Numbered from the stretch's first letter, positions 8,240 to 16,847 are shown. The stretch: DNA of 64,000 bases from Thermaerobacillus caldiproteolyticus (GCF_013761245.1 NZ_JACDUT010000012.1:23425-87424); one strand, 5' to 3'. The notes: generated from the letters alone by a model not told the origin. Numbers and translations are program-made.

Positions 8240-8728
8240 TCACTTACTTCCGTACATCGGTTTACAACAAACGCTCGATTTTGCCATACAGTCATTCAGA
8301 AGTTGGATCGAGCGAAGGACGGTTTCTTTTTCAAATTCGCTCATATGCGAAAACACTTCCGCTAAATATTCGTTCATTTCCGCATCAATTTTTGCCGCGA
8401 TATATGCCCCTTCCGTTGTTAGGGAGAGGATCATAATACGACGATCTTCTGGATATGGTGTTTTTCTCACTAATCTCATTTGGACGAGCTTTTGCACTTG
8501 CCGGCTAAACGTTGTAATATCCATCCCGAGCGAATCGGCTACTTGTTGGACGGACGGCTGTTTCAACCGGTCAATTTCGTACAAGATATGACTTTGTACT
8601 AACGAAATCTCCATCCCGTCGACCGAACAGCAATTTTTATTCAAAAAACCAAACCGTTTTGTCATCGTTTGAAATAAGCTGCGGATGTTTTCCACTTCTG
8701 CCGCTTCTGTCTTATTTATTGTTTGCAA
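8240..8728 (-). CDS. MarR-family regulator with cysteine pairs
   Basis: A 162-aa winged-helix regulator. The central part (residues about 55-115) has the MarR pattern: V-Q-Q-V-A-D-S-L-G-M-D-I-T-T-F-S-R-Q-V recognition helix, then a wing with K-T-P-Y-P-E-D-R-R and L-T-T-E-G. Unusually, it carries adjacent cysteines at 33-34 near the N-terminus and C147 plus C154-C155 near the C-terminus. In the MarR dimer these ends lie close together, so thiol, metal or metalloid sensing is plausible but inferred. Its likely target permease downstream is a pseudogene. An imperfect dyad at 8744-8759 just upstream of its start may be an autoregulatory operator. Confidence 0.85.
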   Translation of the reverse strand: MQTINKTEAAEVENIRSLFQTMTKRFGFLNKNCCSVDGMEISLVQSHILYEIDRLKQPSVQQVADSLGMDITTFSRQVQKLVQMRLVRKTPYPEDRRIMILSLTTEGAYIAAKIDAEMNEYLAEVFSHMSEFEKETVLRSIQLLNDCMAKSSVCCKPMYGSK

Positions 8729-8743
8729 TTTACAATTTTTTGA

Positions 8744-8759
8744 ATGAAATTAGTTTCAT
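8744..8759. promoter_or_regulatory. Candidate MarR operator
   Basis: ATGAAA-TTAG-TTTCAT, with exact 6-base arms around a 4-base centre, sits immediately upstream of the marR start. Position and size fit autoregulation by a MarR dimer. There is no second identical copy, so the assignment is tentative. Confidence 0.35.
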
Positions 8760-8918
8760 GCATAAAAACCTCTTAACGCACAATGATGATACTAGGTTCA
8801 TTTGAATGGTAACAGTATTATTTATTTGAGGAATCTTACAAACATAAGCATTTTCCTTTCCATTCCTTTCGTTTTTTTCTACAATAGAAGTGACAGAGAA
8901 TGGAAAGGGTTACGGACA

Positions 8919-9950
8919 ATGAAAGTGTTAGAGACGTATTTAGTTGCTGGGCTTACTGGCTTGTTGTTTTATATGATCCATTCACCGATTCCATGGATGC
9001 TTGGAGCAATTACGGGGATGCTCGTGTGGAAAACGGTGACAAAGCGGACGTTAGTAGCGCCAAAATTTCTTTCGAATATTGGACTTATTATTTTAGGAAC
9101 ATATTTTGGATTGTCGTTTACGAAAGATACGTTTCTCACAATAGCGCCTTATATTGTTCCGTTTCTTGTTGTCGCTGTTTTGATGATTGCCATCACTATC
9201 ACCAACAGTGTCATTGTAGCCAAATGGATTCACGTCGATAAAATCACAAGCGTATTTGCTTCAGTTCCTGGCGGGTTATCAGAAATGGTCGCCGCAAGCG
9301 AATCGTTGAATGCGAATACGGCGTTAGTGACGATTTTTCAGACGATTCGTTTATTAACGGTCGTTTTTCTTGTGCCGACCTTTGTTGTGCATTGGTTAAA
9401 CAGCGGAGCTTCTGCCAGCGCGTTGCCAAATGGCGCTGCTTTGATGTCTGACGGCAACTATCTTTGGTTTGCGCTTAGTATCGCTGGTGGCTTGTTATTG
9501 CGAAATCTGATTCCAGCAGCTTATGTCGTCGGTCCGTTAGCGGCAACAGCAATGATGCATGTGAGCGGGATTGAATTACCAGCACTTCCTGCTTGGTTGA
9601 TTGTATTCGCACAAATTAGCGTCGGAATGAATATGGGAAATCGAATTACCGTCGAAGATATAAAGCTCGGCGGAAAATTTGGTTGGGTGTATTTTTTGCT
9701 GGCATTATTGTTAATCGCACTTTCGTTAGGCTGCGGTTACGTGTTCGCGAAGCTGACAAATCTCCCTTTGGCAACGGCACTATTAAGCCTTGCACCGGGC
9801 GGACTTGTTGAAATGGTGTTGACTGCCCAATCAGTGGGAGGAGACCCTTCCATTGTAAGCTCGCTGCAATTTATCCGCCTGCTGCTCGTGATTCTTGTCG
9901 TACCGAACGTGTTAAAATGGGCATTTCGCAAATTCGACTATATGACATAA
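8919..9950 (+). CDS. AbrB-family membrane transporter
   Basis: A 343-aa integral membrane protein with about ten hydrophobic segments arranged as two related halves. Each half ends in a P-G-G-L motif: V-P-G-G-L-S-E-M-V in the first and A-P-G-G-L-V-E-M-V in the second. This duplicated motif is the hallmark of the PF05145 family, often named putative ammonia monooxygenase or AbrB family; it is unrelated to the DNA-binding AbrB. Substrate is unknown. The start is ATG 8919 with GGAAAGGG upstream; a longer in-frame extension to 8802 lacks a ribosome site. It is divergent from marR and could be co-regulated. Confidence 0.8.
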   Translation: MKVLETYLVAGLTGLLFYMIHSPIPWMLGAITGMLVWKTVTKRTLVAPKFLSNIGLIILGTYFGLSFTKDTFLTIAPYIVPFLVVAVLMIAITITNSVIVAKWIHVDKITSVFASVPGGLSEMVAASESLNANTALVTIFQTIRLLTVVFLVPTFVVHWLNSGASASALPNGAALMSDGNYLWFALSIAGGLLLRNLIPAAYVVGPLAATAMMHVSGIELPALPAWLIVFAQISVGMNMGNRITVEDIKLGGKFGWVYFLLALLLIALSLGCGYVFAKLTNLPLATALLSLAPGGLVEMVLTAQSVGGDPSIVSSLQFIRLLLVILVVPNVLKWAFRKFDYMT

Positions 9951-9986
9951 CAACAGCACCCAGATGAATTGGGCGCTGTTGTTTTT
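9951..9986 (+). terminator. Intrinsic terminator after the AbrB-family gene
   Basis: A 12-bp stem with one mismatch (CAACAGCACCCA pairing with TGGGCGCTGTTG) followed by TTTTTC, starting right at the stop codon. Confidence 0.85.
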
Positions 9987-10032
9987 CTTCGTATCTATGC
10001 CGATAGCTAATCATCATTGCCTTCGCTTTTTC

Positions 10033-10416
10033 TTATTGTGCCGGTTCGTAAAATTCGATCCACTCTCCGTCCGGACCGAGGAAAAATAAATATTTCGCGC
10101 CGTTTGGAAGCGTCGTAATGTCTTCCCACACAAGTGGAACTCCAAGTGATTGCAACCGTTCTTTTTCTTGCTCAATTCCTTCAACAGTAAAGGCAACATG
10201 GTGAACTTTTCCTTCTGCCGGCAAATTCGGATTATAGCCTTCAATGAGTTCAACGATAATCGAGCCGTTCAGTCCCAAAAAAGCTAATTTCATGCTTCCG
10301 TTTGTATGAATAAGTTCGCTGATTAGCTCTAATCCAACGACGTTTTGGTAAAATTGCTTTGACGTTTCAATGTTTTTGACTTGAATGCCAACATGTTCAA
10401 ATTTTTTGATTGTCAT
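10033..10416 (-). CDS. VOC-fold (glyoxalase-like) protein
   Basis: A 127-aa vicinal-oxygen-chelate protein made of two beta-alpha-beta-beta-beta units. Candidate metal ligands sit where the family expects them: H8 (E-H-V-G-I), E56 (I-V-E-L-I-E), H72 or H73 (V-H-H-V-A-F) and E121 (E-W-I-E-F-Y-E). It is probably a small cytosolic lyase or dioxygenase-like enzyme acting as a dimer; the substrate cannot be read from sequence. It begins 22 bases after the upstream 109-aa gene with a GGAGAAAGGA site, so the two share a transcript led by the SAM riboswitch. That suggests a link to methionine, cysteine or methylthio metabolism. Confidence 0.8.
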   Translation of the reverse strand: MTIKKFEHVGIQVKNIETSKQFYQNVVGLELISELIHTNGSMKLAFLGLNGSIIVELIEGYNPNLPAEGKVHHVAFTVEGIEQEKERLQSLGVPLVWEDITTLPNGAKYLFFLGPDGEWIEFYEPAQ

Positions 10417-10438
10417 ATTCCTTTCTCCTCTTCCTTTT

Positions 10439-10768
10439 TTAATTGAAAAATACCGCTTGCAAATATGGGGTCATATGTAAAATTGAAATCCCTTTTGCTT
10501 CTAGTTCGTACCAAATATAGCGGTCAAGTGCATATGGCCCTTCCGCCTTTAATTCTTCCACTTCCGCTAGTGTCAATATGACTTGGAACGATCGTCCCAA
10601 TGCTTGACCATAGAATAGAAAAAAATTCGTGCCGTGATCCAGATGAACAACAGCCGATCGGTCAAATTGTAAAAGCTGTTGTCTTATGCAACAAGCAACA
10701 TGAGCCGCAAATGTCTTCGCTTTTAGATGCGACGCCATGTAACTGCGAATAAGTTGATTCTCATTCAT
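10439..10768 (-). CDS. Unknown 109-aa protein behind a SAM riboswitch
   Basis: I do not recognise the family. The protein has no signal peptide and no clear membrane segment. It has a helical N-terminal third with a C-C pair (A-A-H-V-A-C-C), a central strand-rich part containing H-L-D-H-G-T-N-F-F and a conserved-looking Y-I-W-Y-E-L-E-A-K-G stretch near the C-terminus. The start is ATG 10768, preceded by GGGAGGAG; an in-frame extension upstream runs into the riboswitch terminator and is rejected. Being the first gene after a SAM-I riboswitch places it in the S-box regulon, so it is expected to be expressed when S-adenosylmethionine is low. Confidence 0.6.
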   Translation of the reverse strand: MNENQLIRSYMASHLKAKTFAAHVACCIRQQLLQFDRSAVVHLDHGTNFFLFYGQALGRSFQVILTLAEVEELKAEGPYALDRYIWYELEAKGISILHMTPYLQAVFFN

Positions 10769-10796
10769 CCTTTCTCCTCCCACCTCCTTCAACAAT

Positions 10797-10833
10797 AAAA
10801 AAACTCTTTTCGCTATGAATGACACGAAAAGAG
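10797..10833 (-). terminator. Expression-platform terminator of the SAM riboswitch
   Basis: On the minus strand the 9-bp stem CTCTTTTCG / CGAAAAGAG is followed by seven T residues. It lies 12 bases after the aptamer P1 helix and about 30 bases before the start of the 109-aa gene, the usual place for a SAM-controlled terminator. Confidence 0.85.
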
Positions 10834-10845
10834 CTTATAGCCGTT

Positions 10846-10948
10846 CTTATCATTCAAAGCGAAATCGCTTTGCGGGTAGGAGCACCTTGCATGACATGCA
10901 GGTTGCTGTGAAGTCATTGAGCCCGGTCTCTCGTTCACTCTTGATAAG
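10846..10948 (-). ncRNA. SAM-I (S-box) riboswitch aptamer
   Basis: The minus strand shows the S-box landmarks in order. P1 opens with CTTATCAAGAG and closes with GATAAG. Then come GAGAGACCGGGCTC with AATGA for the kink-turn and pseudoknot region, GCAACC, a P3 hairpin (TGCATGTCATGCA), GGTGCTCCTACCCGC, and a P4 hairpin built on AAAGCGATTTCGCTTT. It differs from the strict consensus at a few bases in P2 and in the GGTGCTAATTCC block, but overall spacing and pairing hold. A terminator follows at once. It should turn off the downstream two-gene operon when SAM is plentiful. Confidence 0.88.
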
Positions 10949-10966
10949 ACTATTCAGTTTAGGTTT

Positions 10967-10995
10967 ATCTTACCATTATCTTTTGGTAATGACAA
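10967..10995 (-). promoter_or_regulatory. SigA-type promoter for the S-box operon
   Basis: On the minus strand, TTGTCA (10990-10995) and TAAGAT (10967-10972) are separated by exactly 17 bases. Transcription would start about 12 bases before the riboswitch P1 helix. Confidence 0.6.
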
Positions 10996-11034
10996 CGATT
11001 TTTTCGAATGCTGACGATGCATAGTCAAAATGAA

Positions 11035-11068
11035 AGAAGGGCTGGTTGTACGTTGAACAAGCCCTTCT
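11035..11068. terminator. Terminator after the oligopeptide operon
   Basis: A 9-bp stem (AGAAGGGCT with its exact complement) and 16-base loop. T-rich tracts occur on both sides, so it can work in either direction; it serves the minus-strand operon ending at 11082. Confidence 0.75.
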
Positions 11069-11081
11069 TGTTTTTTATTTG

Positions 11082-12875
11082 TTATTCTACTTCTGGTGTT
11101 TCTGATGTTACTCCAACATCTTTCCATTTCCAATTGAATTGGTAAACATCAGCCGAATAGTTTTTCACACGATTGTTCACCGCATAAATAATAGAGCGGT
11201 ATAACGTTGGAATGACCGGTACTTCTTCGTTCATTAATTCTTGCCATTGATTGTAAATCTCTTTACGATATTCAGTGTCAAATGCTTGTTCAGAATGGCC
11301 TTTTTCTAATAATTCATCATTTTTATCATTCACCCAACGTGAATAGTTAAACATCACATCCCGGCCATATAATCCATATGGGTCGACATCTGTACCAGTG
11401 TACCACGCTGCTGCGAACACATCGACTTTCGGATCGTCTTTTTCCACCATATCGTAGAACGAGTTAAACTCAGCTAAACGACCATCGACAAGCTGCACAT
11501 CTAAGCCAACATCTTTCCAGCATTGTATATAAAACTTCGCTAGCGGCTCGGCAATGTCTCCTCCACTCATTGAAAGGAAATTAATTGTAAATTTTTTACC
11601 ATTTGGATCTTCGCGAAGCCCGTCTCCGTCTTTATCTTTATACCCTGCCTCATCTAACAGCTTTTTCGCTTTTTCAGGATTATAAGAATATCCTTTTGCC
11701 GTTTTATCATAATATCCCGGGAATGACGGTGGAATTAGTGTTGTAGCTGGGAAGCGTAAGCCATGATATAGCTTATCTGCGACAGCTTGGTTGTCAATTG
11801 CATACGCCATTGCTTGACGAAGCTTTTTATTTTGGAATTTTGGATTATCCATGACATTTTCTTGTTTCTTCGCATCCCAATGACCGAGTTTAAATCCGAT
11901 ATAGTTATACGCTAAATCAATTGCACCGATAAATTGAATATTTTTTGTCCCTTTCGCATTTACATATTGATCAGTTGGAAATTCAGCAATATCAATTTCG
12001 CCTTTTTTCAATGACTGAAGCACTACTTTTGGACTAACCACTTTTACAATAACGCCTTTTAAATTCGGTTTTCCCTCCCAATAATCGTCATTGCGCACGA
12101 ATTCTACGGATTCCCCTGGGACAATCTTTTTAATTTTAAATGGGCCGAACCCGATTGGGTTTTTTCTAATTTTATCGGATTGCGCCAGTTGTTTAATCGG
12201 AATATCTTTTAAGTAATGCTTTGGCAGCGGAGAAGTCCAAATTCCTGTTAGCACTGATGGATTCGCATGTTTCCATGTAATGGATAGCGTTTTGTCATCA
12301 ATGACTTTAATGCCGGAAATTTTATTTGTTTTTCCGCTATGATATTCTTCCATACCGACGATATCTTGGATAAGTGCATCGCCGTAGCGGACACCTGTGT
12401 AATCCTTATTGCCGATGACTAAATAAGCATATTCTAAATCTTCAGCTTTTACAGGCTCTCCATCATGCCAGTTGACATTATCTTTAATTTTAATCGTGAT
12501 TGTTTTTTTGTCATTCGAAAGCTCATACGTAGCCGCTCCATCGTTAGTAATTTCGTAATTTTCATTCATTCGAAGTAGCGGTTCATCGAAAAACTGTAGC
12601 ACTTCAGCATCCGGCTGTCCTTCATAAAATGCACGACTGAGAGTTCCTTCGAACGGAGTATCGTACACCAATCCGTATGTAAGAACTCCGTCTACTAGTT
12701 TTCCATCATTTTTGACGGCTATCGGGAATTTACTAATATCTTCCTTTTGAGAGGTTTGCTTGTTTTGGTTTGGCTCCTTGTTGCTGCTCGTAGAACTAGA
12801 ATTGCTGCACGCCGATAACAATAGGATGATACCGGCTAAAACACTGAAAAACTTCCAATGCCATTTTCTCCTCAA
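11082..12875 (-). CDS. oppA: Oligopeptide ABC transporter substrate-binding lipoprotein
   Basis: A 597-aa family 5 solute-binding protein. The N-terminus has two arginines, a hydrophobic stretch and a lipobox (L-L-L-S-A-C, Cys at about 23), followed by a Ser/Asn-rich linker, so the mature protein is tethered outside the membrane. The body shows family features such as D-N-V-N-W-H-D-G-E-P-V and a late Y-N-x-W-Q-E-L-M-N-E-E-V-P-V-I-P stretch. It starts at a TTG with GGGGGAAGAG upstream. It is the last gene of the operon, 20 bases after the OppC-like permease. Peptides are the likely cargo; nickel or dipeptide specificity cannot be excluded. Confidence 0.88.
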   Translation of the reverse strand: MRRKWHWKFFSVLAGIILLLSACSNSSSTSSNKEPNQNKQTSQKEDISKFPIAVKNDGKLVDGVLTYGLVYDTPFEGTLSRAFYEGQPDAEVLQFFDEPLLRMNENYEITNDGAATYELSNDKKTITIKIKDNVNWHDGEPVKAEDLEYAYLVIGNKDYTGVRYGDALIQDIVGMEEYHSGKTNKISGIKVIDDKTLSITWKHANPSVLTGIWTSPLPKHYLKDIPIKQLAQSDKIRKNPIGFGPFKIKKIVPGESVEFVRNDDYWEGKPNLKGVIVKVVSPKVVLQSLKKGEIDIAEFPTDQYVNAKGTKNIQFIGAIDLAYNYIGFKLGHWDAKKQENVMDNPKFQNKKLRQAMAYAIDNQAVADKLYHGLRFPATTLIPPSFPGYYDKTAKGYSYNPEKAKKLLDEAGYKDKDGDGLREDPNGKKFTINFLSMSGGDIAEPLAKFYIQCWKDVGLDVQLVDGRLAEFNSFYDMVEKDDPKVDVFAAAWYTGTDVDPYGLYGRDVMFNYSRWVNDKNDELLEKGHSEQAFDTEYRKEIYNQWQELMNEEVPVIPTLYRSIIYAVNNRVKNYSADVYQFNWKWKDVGVTSETPEVE

Positions 12876-12895
12876 TTTCTCTTCCCCCTTTTTAG

Positions 12896-13804
12896 TTAGC
12901 CTAATCTTTGTCTTGCATCAGCCGCGCGTTTAAGTGCTTGGCCGATAAAATTTATACACAACATCATTACTAAAATGAGCAATGATGCAGGTAACCATAC
13001 CCACCATTTATTTTGCAAAACATCGGGATTCATGGCATAACTGACTAAAGTGCCAAGGCTTGGTGTACTTTCCGGCAATCCAAACCCTAAATAACTTAGC
13101 CCTGACTCAATTCCAATATTTCCAGCGAGATTTAATGTTAAGTTAACAATAATAATTGAACTTAAGTTCGGTAAAATCTCTCGAACAATAATCTTCCAGT
13201 CGGGTGTGCCGAGCGTTTTTGATGCACTTACATAATCCAGTTCTCGCTCCGCCAACGTTTTCGCCCGAATAAGTCGTGCTTTTCCCGTCCATAAAAAAGC
13301 ACTCATAATGAGAATAAACGTAAACACATTATATTTCGGTACAATTGCCACAAACACAATGACTAGCATTAAAAATGGCAACACAAGAATAAAGTCAATA
13401 ATACGCATGATAATATTATCGACAACGCCTCCGAAATAACCAGCGATAAGACCAACGGTAAGACCGATGAATCCGGTGATGAGCGTAATCGCTAAACCGA
13501 TCGTAAAAGAGTTTCTGGCGCCGATAATGAGCTGCCCAAAAATGTCCCTTCCACCGTAATCCGTGCCTAACCAATGTTCTGAAGAAGGCGGAGCATAAAT
13601 GGATAGCAAATCTACCTTTACAATTTCTTCTTTATCTAAAATGAGAGAAGATCCATAAACAATCAGAAGAATGATCGAAAGTAGAATGAGAGAACCGAGC
13701 GCTAATTTGTCCCTCACTAATTCACGCCACATAATGGAGAAACTAGAAGGACTTTTTTCCGTTTGTACTTCGACTTGTTGCGGGCCACCTAGTTCAGCTT
13801 TCAT
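12896..13804 (-). CDS. oppC: Oligopeptide ABC permease, OppC/DppC type
   Basis: A 302-aa permease with a cytosolic N-terminal tail, a first membrane helix near residue 40, an extracytoplasmic region containing H-W-L-G-T-D-Y-G-G-R-D, and then the BPD-type core of five helices. The coupling region that docks on the ATPases includes R-E-L-D-Y-V-S-A-S-K-T-L-G. The strong GGAGGAGG site places the start at ATG 13804 instead of the upstream in-frame ATG that overlaps oppB. It pairs with the OppB-like permease to form the channel. Confidence 0.9.
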   Translation of the reverse strand: MKAELGGPQQVEVQTEKSPSSFSIMWRELVRDKLALGSLILLSIILLIVYGSSLILDKEEIVKVDLLSIYAPPSSEHWLGTDYGGRDIFGQLIIGARNSFTIGLAITLITGFIGLTVGLIAGYFGGVVDNIIMRIIDFILVLPFLMLVIVFVAIVPKYNVFTFILIMSAFLWTGKARLIRAKTLAERELDYVSASKTLGTPDWKIIVREILPNLSSIIIVNLTLNLAGNIGIESGLSYLGFGLPESTPSLGTLVSYAMNPDVLQNKWWVWLPASLLILVMMLCINFIGQALKRAADARQRLG

Positions 13805-13826
13805 CGTTAGGTCCTCCTCCATAATA

Positions 13827-14795
13827 TTACTCAATTCGTATGCGCGGATCGACAGCGCTTAAAATAATATCTGATAATAATGTGCCTAATAGCGTTGCAA
13901 GACCTGAGATCATCACAAGCGCGGTGATGACACTATAATCACGTTGCATAATCGATTGAAGGAACAATTGTCCGATCCCCGGATAACTAAAGATTGACTC
14001 CAAAAATATCGATCCACCAATTAAACCAGTAATTTCATAGCCTAAGAAAGCAGCAATTGGTAAAAATGAATTGCGTAAAATGTGACGTGAATAAATACGT
14101 GATTCCGGAACTCCTTTGGCTCGTGCGGTCTTTACAAAATCTTTGATTTTTGTGTCGATGATTTCGTTGCGTAAATATTGAATGGTTCCAACCGTGCTAA
14201 GTAATGCTCCTGATAACGACGGCAAAATAAGATGGTTGATTTTACTTATATAATAGTCAACTGTTCCTTTTTCTACTTGAATGTTAACGCTCCCCCCTGT
14301 AGGGAACCAGCCGAGTATAAAGCCAAACACAAAAAGCATTAACAAAGCAAAGATAAATAATGGAGTTGCAAAACTTAAATAGCTATAACCAACGATAAGT
14401 TTATCTGCCAATGAATTCGTCCATCTTCCAGAGACAATTCCTAATGGAATAGCGATGATGTAGCTTAATATCAAAATACATGCAGACAGCAAAAGCGTAT
14501 TTCCTATTCTCTCTGAAAGTAAATCGGTGACAGGCTGCTGATGAATGTAAGATATTCCTAAATCGCCTTGCATTAAGTTTTTAATCCATCTCACATATTG
14601 AACATAAGGCGGATCGTTTAGTCCGAGCTTCTCTTTCATCTCGGCTAATGTTTGTGCATCCATTTTTGGATTGTTCGCTAATCGACCTGTCAACGCATCA
14701 CCAGGCATTGCTTTTGCCAATAAAAACACGAGAATGCTCAGAAGAAATAGTTGAGGGATCATAATGACAATTCGTCGCAATATAAATTTCAACAT
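13827..14795 (-). CDS. oppB: Oligopeptide ABC permease, OppB/DppB type
   Basis: A 322-aa permease that starts M-L-K-F-I-L-R-R-I, the classic OppB opening, with six predicted membrane helices. It carries a long first extracytoplasmic loop (M-P-G-D-A-L-T-G-R region) and the cytosolic coupling motif F-V-K-T-A-R-A-K-G-V-P before the last two helices. GGAAG precedes ATG 14795; the longer frame to 14825 overlaps the end of oppF and is less likely. It forms the translocation pore with the OppC-like protein. Confidence 0.9.
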   Translation of the reverse strand: MLKFILRRIVIMIPQLFLLSILVFLLAKAMPGDALTGRLANNPKMDAQTLAEMKEKLGLNDPPYVQYVRWIKNLMQGDLGISYIHQQPVTDLLSERIGNTLLLSACILILSYIIAIPLGIVSGRWTNSLADKLIVGYSYLSFATPLFIFALLMLFVFGFILGWFPTGGSVNIQVEKGTVDYYISKINHLILPSLSGALLSTVGTIQYLRNEIIDTKIKDFVKTARAKGVPESRIYSRHILRNSFLPIAAFLGYEITGLIGGSIFLESIFSYPGIGQLFLQSIMQRDYSVITALVMISGLATLLGTLLSDIILSAVDPRIRIE

Positions 14796-14811
14796 TTTGT
14801 CGACTTCCTCT

Positions 14812-15738
14812 CTACGGGATTGCAACAGAGTGCGTCTCAGAAATCCGTTTTAATGGATACACTCTCCCCTCAGCGTCAAAGTACTGATGATATGAATTGT
14901 GGTATTCCTTATCGATTTCCTGCCGAAGCTTTACTTGTTCTTGGCGATGTTGTGGATTCGGATTTGGTATCGCAGAAATGAGTCTTTTTGTATAAATATG
15001 TTGTGGATCATGAAATATTTCTTCACTTGTTCCTTCTTCTACAAATTGACCGCGGTACATGATTCCGATGCGATCGCACATATGACGGATAATTCCTAGA
15101 TCGTGACTGATAAAAAGATAAGTAAGCTGGAATTCTTTTTGGATCTCCTTCATAAAATTCAACACTTGCGCTTGAACTGAAACGTCCAATGCAGAAACAG
15201 GTTCATCAGCAATAATTAACTTCGGATTTAACGTAAGAGCTCGTGCAATGCCGATGCGTTGCCGTTGTCCCCCGGAAAACTCATGAGGATACTTGTAAAT
15301 GGATTCAGGATGTAGCCCAACTTTCTCAACGAAGTACTGCACTTTTCTTTTTTCCTCTTGAGGTGATAGCTTTTCAAAGTTACGGAGCGGTTCAGCAATA
15401 ATATCCAACACTCGTTTTCTTGGATTTAGCGAGGAGTATGGATCTTGAAAAATCATTTGTATATCTTTTCGATAATGGTAAAATTCTCGTCGGCTTAGTT
15501 TAGTTAAATCTTTCCCTTCTAATAAAATTTCTCCCGCTGTTGCCTTGATTAGTCCAATAATGGTTCGTCCTGTTGTTGTCTTTCCGCACCCGGATTCCCC
15601 CACCAATCCATATGTTTCTCCTTGCTCTAATTCAAAGCTAACATCGTCAACTGCTCTCACGTAATCAATTACTCTCCGAAAAAAACCGCCACGTACTGGA
15701 TAGTAAACTTTTAAATGATTCACTTTAAGAAATGCCAT
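14812..15738 (-). CDS. oppF: Oligopeptide ABC ATPase, OppF/AppF type
   Basis: A 308-aa ATPase with Walker A (G-E-S-G-C-G-K-T-T), Q-loop (M-I-F-Q-D-P-Y-S-S-L-N-P), signature F-S-G-G-Q-R-Q-R, Walker B (L-I-I-A-D-E-P-V-S-A-L-D) and a switch His (I-S-H-D-L-G). The V-R-A-V-D-D-V-S-F opening marks the OppF/DppF branch. The C-terminal extension beyond residue about 250 binds to the oligopeptide family interface. It overlaps the oppD stop, so the two ATPases are translationally coupled and form the nucleotide-binding pair. Confidence 0.9.
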   Translation of the reverse strand: MAFLKVNHLKVYYPVRGGFFRRVIDYVRAVDDVSFELEQGETYGLVGESGCGKTTTGRTIIGLIKATAGEILLEGKDLTKLSRREFYHYRKDIQMIFQDPYSSLNPRKRVLDIIAEPLRNFEKLSPQEEKRKVQYFVEKVGLHPESIYKYPHEFSGGQRQRIGIARALTLNPKLIIADEPVSALDVSVQAQVLNFMKEIQKEFQLTYLFISHDLGIIRHMCDRIGIMYRGQFVEEGTSEEIFHDPQHIYTKRLISAIPNPNPQHRQEQVKLRQEIDKEYHNSYHQYFDAEGRVYPLKRISETHSVAIP

Positions 15739-16747
15739 AGTTCATGTCCCCTATGTTATCTTGTGGAAAGTAAAAATTTTTATAACATGTACAGCGTACC
15801 CAATGCCCCGGTGCTACTTCTCGCAAAATCGGGTTCTTTTCGTGTTCGGATTCATCAATCCAGCTGATTCGTGATTTGAATCGACACCCTGTTCTAGGCA
15901 GTTTTTGCAATGATGGAACAATCCCTTGAATTACGTGAAGTTTTTCTTTTCGAGTCTGAACAGAAGGAATCGAATGCAATAATGAGCGGGTATACGGATG
16001 TAAAGGACGACTGAAAAGCGTATTGACATCGGCTAATTCAACAATTTCCCCCGCATACATTACCGCCACACGGTCTGCCATCTCGGCTACGACGCCTAAA
16101 TCGTGGGTAATTAAAATGATGCCTGTCTTCATTTGTTGTTGCAGCTCTTTTAATAGCCCCATAATTTGTGCCTGAATAGTAACATCTAAAGCTGTTGTAG
16201 GCTCGTCTGCTATAATCAGAGACGGCTCACAAGCAATCGCAATGGCAATGACGATTCGCTGTCTCATTCCTCCTGAAAGTTCATGCGGATAACGGTCATA
16301 CGTTTTTTCTGGATTTGGGATACCTACCCGCTTTAATAACTCCAGTGTACGTTGTCTTTTTGCTGATGAAGACAGTTTTGTATGATAATCCATGCTTTCC
16401 TCAATTTGCCGTCCTACTGACATTAAAGGATTTAGAGCTGTAAGAGGATCTTGAAAAATCATTCCGATATCTTTTCCACGGATTTGATTGAGCTGCGGTA
16501 CAGATAACGGCAAAAGGTTTTTTCCTTTGAAAGCAATTGTCCCCTCTAATTTCGTTCTTTCAAGTGGATGTAACCCCATAATGGAAAGGGCTAATGCACT
16601 CTTTCCGCATCCCGATTCACCGACAATCGCCACCACTTCATTTTCATTTACCGTTAAAGAGACTCCATCGACAGCCGCATAGTATTCGTCATGAATGCGG
16701 AAAGAAACTCGCAAATTTTCAATTTGTAAAATCGGTTGTTTCGACAA
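15725..16747 (-). CDS. oppD: Oligopeptide ABC ATPase, OppD/AppD type
   Basis: A 340-aa ATPase and first gene of the D-F-B-C-A operon. Walker A G-E-S-G-C-G-K-S-A, Q-loop F-Q-D-P-L-T-A-L-N-P, signature L-S-G-G-M-R-Q-R, Walker B L-I-I-A-D-E-P-T-T-A-L-D and switch I-T-H-D-L-G-V are all present. The tail holds a C-R-F-x-S-R and a later V-R-C-T-C-Y stretch; cysteine-rich tails are common in OppD/DppD proteins and may bind a cluster or metal. The start is a TTG at 16747, directly behind AGGGGGG; the ATG at 16777 lies upstream of that site. Gene order resembles the B. subtilis app operon except that the binding protein comes last. Confidence 0.88.
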   Translation of the reverse strand: MSKQPILQIENLRVSFRIHDEYYAAVDGVSLTVNENEVVAIVGESGCGKSALALSIMGLHPLERTKLEGTIAFKGKNLLPLSVPQLNQIRGKDIGMIFQDPLTALNPLMSVGRQIEESMDYHTKLSSSAKRQRTLELLKRVGIPNPEKTYDRYPHELSGGMRQRIVIAIAIACEPSLIIADEPTTALDVTIQAQIMGLLKELQQQMKTGIILITHDLGVVAEMADRVAVMYAGEIVELADVNTLFSRPLHPYTRSLLHSIPSVQTRKEKLHVIQGIVPSLQKLPRTGCRFKSRISWIDESEHEKNPILREVAPGHWVRCTCYKNFYFPQDNIGDMNYGIS

Positions 16748-16818
16748 AGTAACCCCCCTCTCTTGTATAAAAATCAATTTTATTCAAAATATTAAAATCA
16801 TTCCATTCTTATACAAAT

Positions 16819-16847
16819 ATATTATTATGTTATTTTCTAAATTTCAA
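16819..16847 (-). promoter_or_regulatory. Likely SigA promoter of the oligopeptide operon
   Basis: On the minus strand TTGAAA (16842-16847) and TAATAT (16819-16824) are 17 bases apart, about 70 bases before the oppD start. The surrounding DNA is extremely A/T-rich, so alternative boxes are possible. Confidence 0.5.

Noticed and set aside
10815..11024. Plus-strand 69-aa frame over the riboswitch
   Set aside because: It coincides with the SAM aptamer and promoter on the other strand; no family resemblance.
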